Source: Gracilimonas sp. (lineage in GTDB: Bacteria > Bacteroidota > Rhodothermia > Balneolales > Balneolaceae). Taken from it: a DNA stretch of 64,000 nucleotides. The stretch covers positions 546,384-610,383 of the forward strand of contig NZ_JABURM010000006.1 in the NCBI RefSeq assembly GCF_014762685.1, written 5' to 3'. The position numbers and the translations under genes were made by a program. This document shows positions 61,932-64,000 of the stretch, piece after piece. The notes under the pieces are model-generated. The model was not told the DNA's origin. It worked only from the letters and a program-made list of their open reading frames with translations, and made no database searches. How positions within the stretch are numbered: the first letter of the stretch is position 1; each line of letters opens with the position of its first letter.

Positions 61932-62252
61932 TTATTTTTTATCGGGTTTATTTGGGTTCACATCCGTGATGGCAGATTTAAGCATACGGATTTTTGTTCC
62001 GCTGTCTACATCAACCAAAACTTCTGTTTCTTCGATTTTATCAAGAATACCGATAATTCCTGAAGAAGTAACAATTTTGTCACCTTTCTTCATTTCAGAA
62101 ACTTTTTGTTGAATTTCCTTTTGGCGTTTACTCTGGGGGCGAATAATGAAGAGATAGAAAACCAGGAAAATAGCCCCAAGGAAGACCAAATTGATAATTC
62201 CTGCATTAGGGTCGTCGGGGTTGCCCATTAAAAATAAAGGTAAAAATTGCAT
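61932..62252 (-). CDS. yajC: Preprotein translocase subunit YajC
   Basis: A 106-residue SecDF-YajC component. One membrane helix (about 18-38, IINLVFLGAIFLVFYLFI) is followed by the signature IIRPQSKRQKE and the cytoplasmic KKGDKIVTSSGIIGILDKI. I chose ATG 62252 (product MQFLPLFLMGN) because a longer frame from 62291 adds a charged stretch absent from the family. Its message lies between ribB and the universal-stress gene; no secD is in the window. Confidence 0.93.
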   Translation of the reverse strand: MQFLPLFLMGNPDDPNAGIINLVFLGAIFLVFYLFIIRPQSKRQKEIQQKVSEMKKGDKIVTSSGIIGILDKIEETEVLVDVDSGTKIRMLKSAITDVNPNKPDKK

Positions 62253-62415
62253 AGTTATTAAATTAGTGTGCGATTGTATTTTAGCGGGCAAAAGATACGA
62301 TTTTCTGAATTCAATGACGATTATTCATGCAGAATAAACTGTATGGATAAACCAAAGGTTTTTTAGCCATTGTTCAATGACTTGAAGATGCCCATCTTTT
62401 TTTGATACGGAGAGT

Positions 62416-63327
62416 TTAGTTAAATAAAGACTTCAGGAATTTTTGATGTCGTTCTTTATTCTTCACAATCAGTAAAGGAATGCCGAATGAGTAATACGTC
62501 ATTTTATCGGTGAAATCATCCCGTAAAATGCTCGTGATTTTTTTACTGGATTTAGCCCCGACAATAATAAGGTCAGCTTGATTACGAACGGCTTCATCAT
62601 ATACTTCATCGCCGATCCGGCCTTCTTTGTGCAGAGTGAGGGTGAAATCAACATTTTCCGGAATGTTATATTCCGAAATAAACTCTTCTTTTTGGTCCTG
62701 GATATGTTTATTGATTTTATCTTTTTCCTCATCGGTAGGCATGTAAGGGAAAAAATGAGTAGGATATTTAAAAATATGCTGCGCCCTTACGGAGCCATTA
62801 TTAACTTCCATCATGGTTGATGCTATTTTAACGGCATTGGCAGATTGCTCTGAAAAATCAACCGGGGCAAGAACGGTATTAATTGAATAGCGGCTGTTTT
62901 CCGGAACAAATAAAATAGATGCCGGCACATATTTTACAATGCGGCGGGCAATGATTCCTTCTCCCACATACCCGGTTTTTTTGCCCATCATGAGAAGGTC
63001 GGGATCCATGGTGTTCATCATCTCAATGATTTCATCGGTTGGTCGTCCTTTTTTTATAATAAGGCGAGTTTCCAGCGGGGAGTCTTCAAACTGAGCATCA
63101 ATTTTATTATTTAATTCCTTTCGGATAACATCTTCAAAATCCTCATTGTTTTCCAATTCAGGAAAGAGCTCTACCATCTCTTGTGCAACTGCTCCCGATT
63201 CTATTACGTGCAAAAAAGAAATGGTTTTTGGTTTAATGACAGAGGCTAAGAAATGAGTATATCCAATAAGAATGTCATCCATCTTGGATAAGTCTAAACA
63301 TACAAACCAGTGTTCAAATTTTTTCAT
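62416..63327 (-). CDS. Tandem universal stress protein
   Basis: A 303-residue protein with two UspA domains (about 1-145 and 150-290). Each has the alpha/beta pattern with the ATP-type loops: GKKTGYVGEGIIARRIVKYV plus SILFVPENS in the first, and VGAKSSKKITSIL plus GIPLLIVKN in the second. TVLAPVDFSEQSANAVKIAS opens the second domain. A strong Shine-Dalgarno (AGGAGT, eight bases upstream) precedes the ATG at 63327. Such proteins bind ATP and help survive stress. It lies 11 bases after the BCCT transporter gene, so a link to osmotic stress is plausible. Confidence 0.93.
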   Translation of the reverse strand: MKKFEHWFVCLDLSKMDDILIGYTHFLASVIKPKTISFLHVIESGAVAQEMVELFPELENNEDFEDVIRKELNNKIDAQFEDSPLETRLIIKKGRPTDEIIEMMNTMDPDLLMMGKKTGYVGEGIIARRIVKYVPASILFVPENSRYSINTVLAPVDFSEQSANAVKIASTMMEVNNGSVRAQHIFKYPTHFFPYMPTDEEKDKINKHIQDQKEEFISEYNIPENVDFTLTLHKEGRIGDEVYDEAVRNQADLIIVGAKSSKKITSILRDDFTDKMTYYSFGIPLLIVKNKERHQKFLKSLFN

Positions 63328-63338
63328 AATAAGACTCC

Positions 63339-64000
63339 TTAATTTTCTTCTTTTTGGTTTCTGATGGCGTCTTCAACAAGTTTTTTATACGAATCCCGCT
63401 CTTTGTCTTTTACTTTCTGCTGATTCTCCTTGTGCTCTCGTTTTAAACCCCGGTGTAAACTGAAACACATGACCAATAAAATAAGTGCAAAAGGTAATCC
63501 CGTACTTATGGAAGCTGTCTGAAGGGCGCTTAATCCCCCTCCAATTAATAAAATTGCCGCAACAAGTCCCTCTGTTTGAGCCCAGAAAATTCGTTGACCG
63601 ACTGGGGCATCTAATTTTCCCCCACTGGTTAAGCCGTCGATTACCAAAGAACCTGAGTCGGATGAGGTGACGAAAAAACTGAGTATAAGAACAATAGCTA
63701 TCACTGAAGTAACCATTGCTAAAGGAAATTGTTCAAGGAAAACAAAAAGAGCGGTCGCTACATTTTCATTAACGGCCTCCCCGATGGTGCCAATTCCGGA
63801 CATTTCAAGGTTAATCGCGGATCCGCCAAAAGCCGACATCCATAAAAAGGTGATGATACTGGGAACAATTAATACTCCCAGGACAAATTCTTTAACGGTT
63901 CGTCCTTTTGAGATACGTGCGATAAACATGCCAACGTAGGGAGACCAGGAAATCCACCAGGCCCAATAAAATATAGTCCATGAACTTTGCCAATTGGTCC
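63339..64000 (-). CDS. BCCT-family osmolyte transporter (5' end outside window)
   Basis: C-terminal part (about 220 codons) of a betaine/carnitine/choline transporter; the frame is open to the right edge. The BCCT signature [19 protein letters not shown] is complete at the boundary, followed by [20 protein letters not shown]. The helix-eight region [11 protein letters not shown] and the [16 protein letters not shown] block also match. A charged 40-residue cytoplasmic tail ends the protein. These Na+- or H+-coupled carriers take up glycine betaine or similar osmolytes. The universal-stress gene follows 11 bases later. Confidence 0.92.
   Translation of the reverse strand, partial: TNWQSSWTIFYWAWWISWSPYVGMFIARISKGRTVKEFVLGVLIVPSIITFLWMSAFGGSAINLEMSGIGTIGEAVNENVATALFVFLEQFPLAMVTSVIAIVLILSFFVTSSDSGSLVIDGLTSGGKLDAPVGQRIFWAQTEGLVAAILLIGGGLSALQTASISTGLPFALILLVMCFSLHRGLKREHKENQQKVKDKERDSYKKLVEDAIRNQKEEN

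Noticed and set aside
1-64000. CRISPR array, insertion sequence, prophage or integrase
   Set aside because: No regularly spaced direct repeats, transposase, integrase or phage structural genes were seen on either strand.

Overview
The window looks like a chromosomal segment of a moderate- to low-GC Gram-negative bacterium of the Bacteroidota/Balneolota/Rhodothermota group. This placement is inference. It rests on LptD, Mla-type and lipoprotein genes (outer membrane), on scarce Shine-Dalgarno sites, on family types common in that group, and on Bacteroidota-type promoters (TTG, about 20 bases, then TAnnTTTG) in front of both tRNA genes. There is no rRNA, no CRISPR array and no recognisable insertion sequence or prophage.

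Layout. 1-4.2 kb: copper/silver efflux. A CusA-type RND pump, cut by the left edge, lies behind a secreted His/Met-rich protein, with palindrome-rich spacers around both. 4.5-10 kb: a CynX-like MFS exporter whose first membrane helix lies upstream of any usual start codon, an orphan HigA antitoxin, a VOC protein and a large secreted Asp-box propeller protein. 10.1-14.8 kb: a metal island in which two paralogous regulators, each a metal-binding CxxC (HMA-like) domain fused to an AraC DNA-binding domain, face inward around a TauE/SafE permease, an ICMT-like methyltransferase and a Zn/Cd/Pb-type P1B ATPase. 14.9-18.2 kb: an NYN-cold-shock protein with an altered active site, a flippase, aroQ and a HIT protein. 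18.2-23.3 kb (+): a thioredoxin-like protein, tRNA-Lys, an FtsB/DivIC protein, a ROK kinase lacking its zinc loop, and lptD. 23.3-29.5 kb (-): ribE-ribD, a PpiD-like chaperone and mlaE-mlaF-mlaD. 29.9-33.8 kb (+): aroC, TPR, LysM-RlpA, CPBP protease and an ECF sigma factor. 33.8-38.7 kb (-): tRNA-Leu and tig-clpP-clpX, then, beyond a terminator, a histidine kinase that overlaps the sigma gene tail to tail.

38.8-49.9 kb: mixed metabolism and envelope genes (cutA, cysH-type APS reductase, enoyl-CoA hydratase, DUF2784, DUF2911 lipoprotein, FrnE/DsbA, MFS, multi-PAS kinase, M28 peptidase lipoprotein, Kelch lipoprotein). 50-53.3 kb (+): an SDR-ALDH-quinone oxidoreductase operon. 53.4-56.4 kb: a single-domain response regulator, a small acidic protein, and a tight operon of low-molecular-weight phosphatase, fructosamine-kinase-family protein and a BtuF-like protein without signal peptide, which reads as a protein-deglycation module. 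56.5-64 kb: ileS-dksA-lspA, a RibB protein whose GTP cyclohydrolase II half has lost its zinc site (RibBX-like), yajC, a two-domain universal stress protein and a BCCT transporter cut by the right edge.

The best candidates for under-described biology are the twin HMA-AraC metal island with its paired operator-like palindromes, the NYN-cold-shock fusion with a rewritten catalytic loop, the RibBX-like protein and the deglycation operon with its cytosolic BtuF-like third member.
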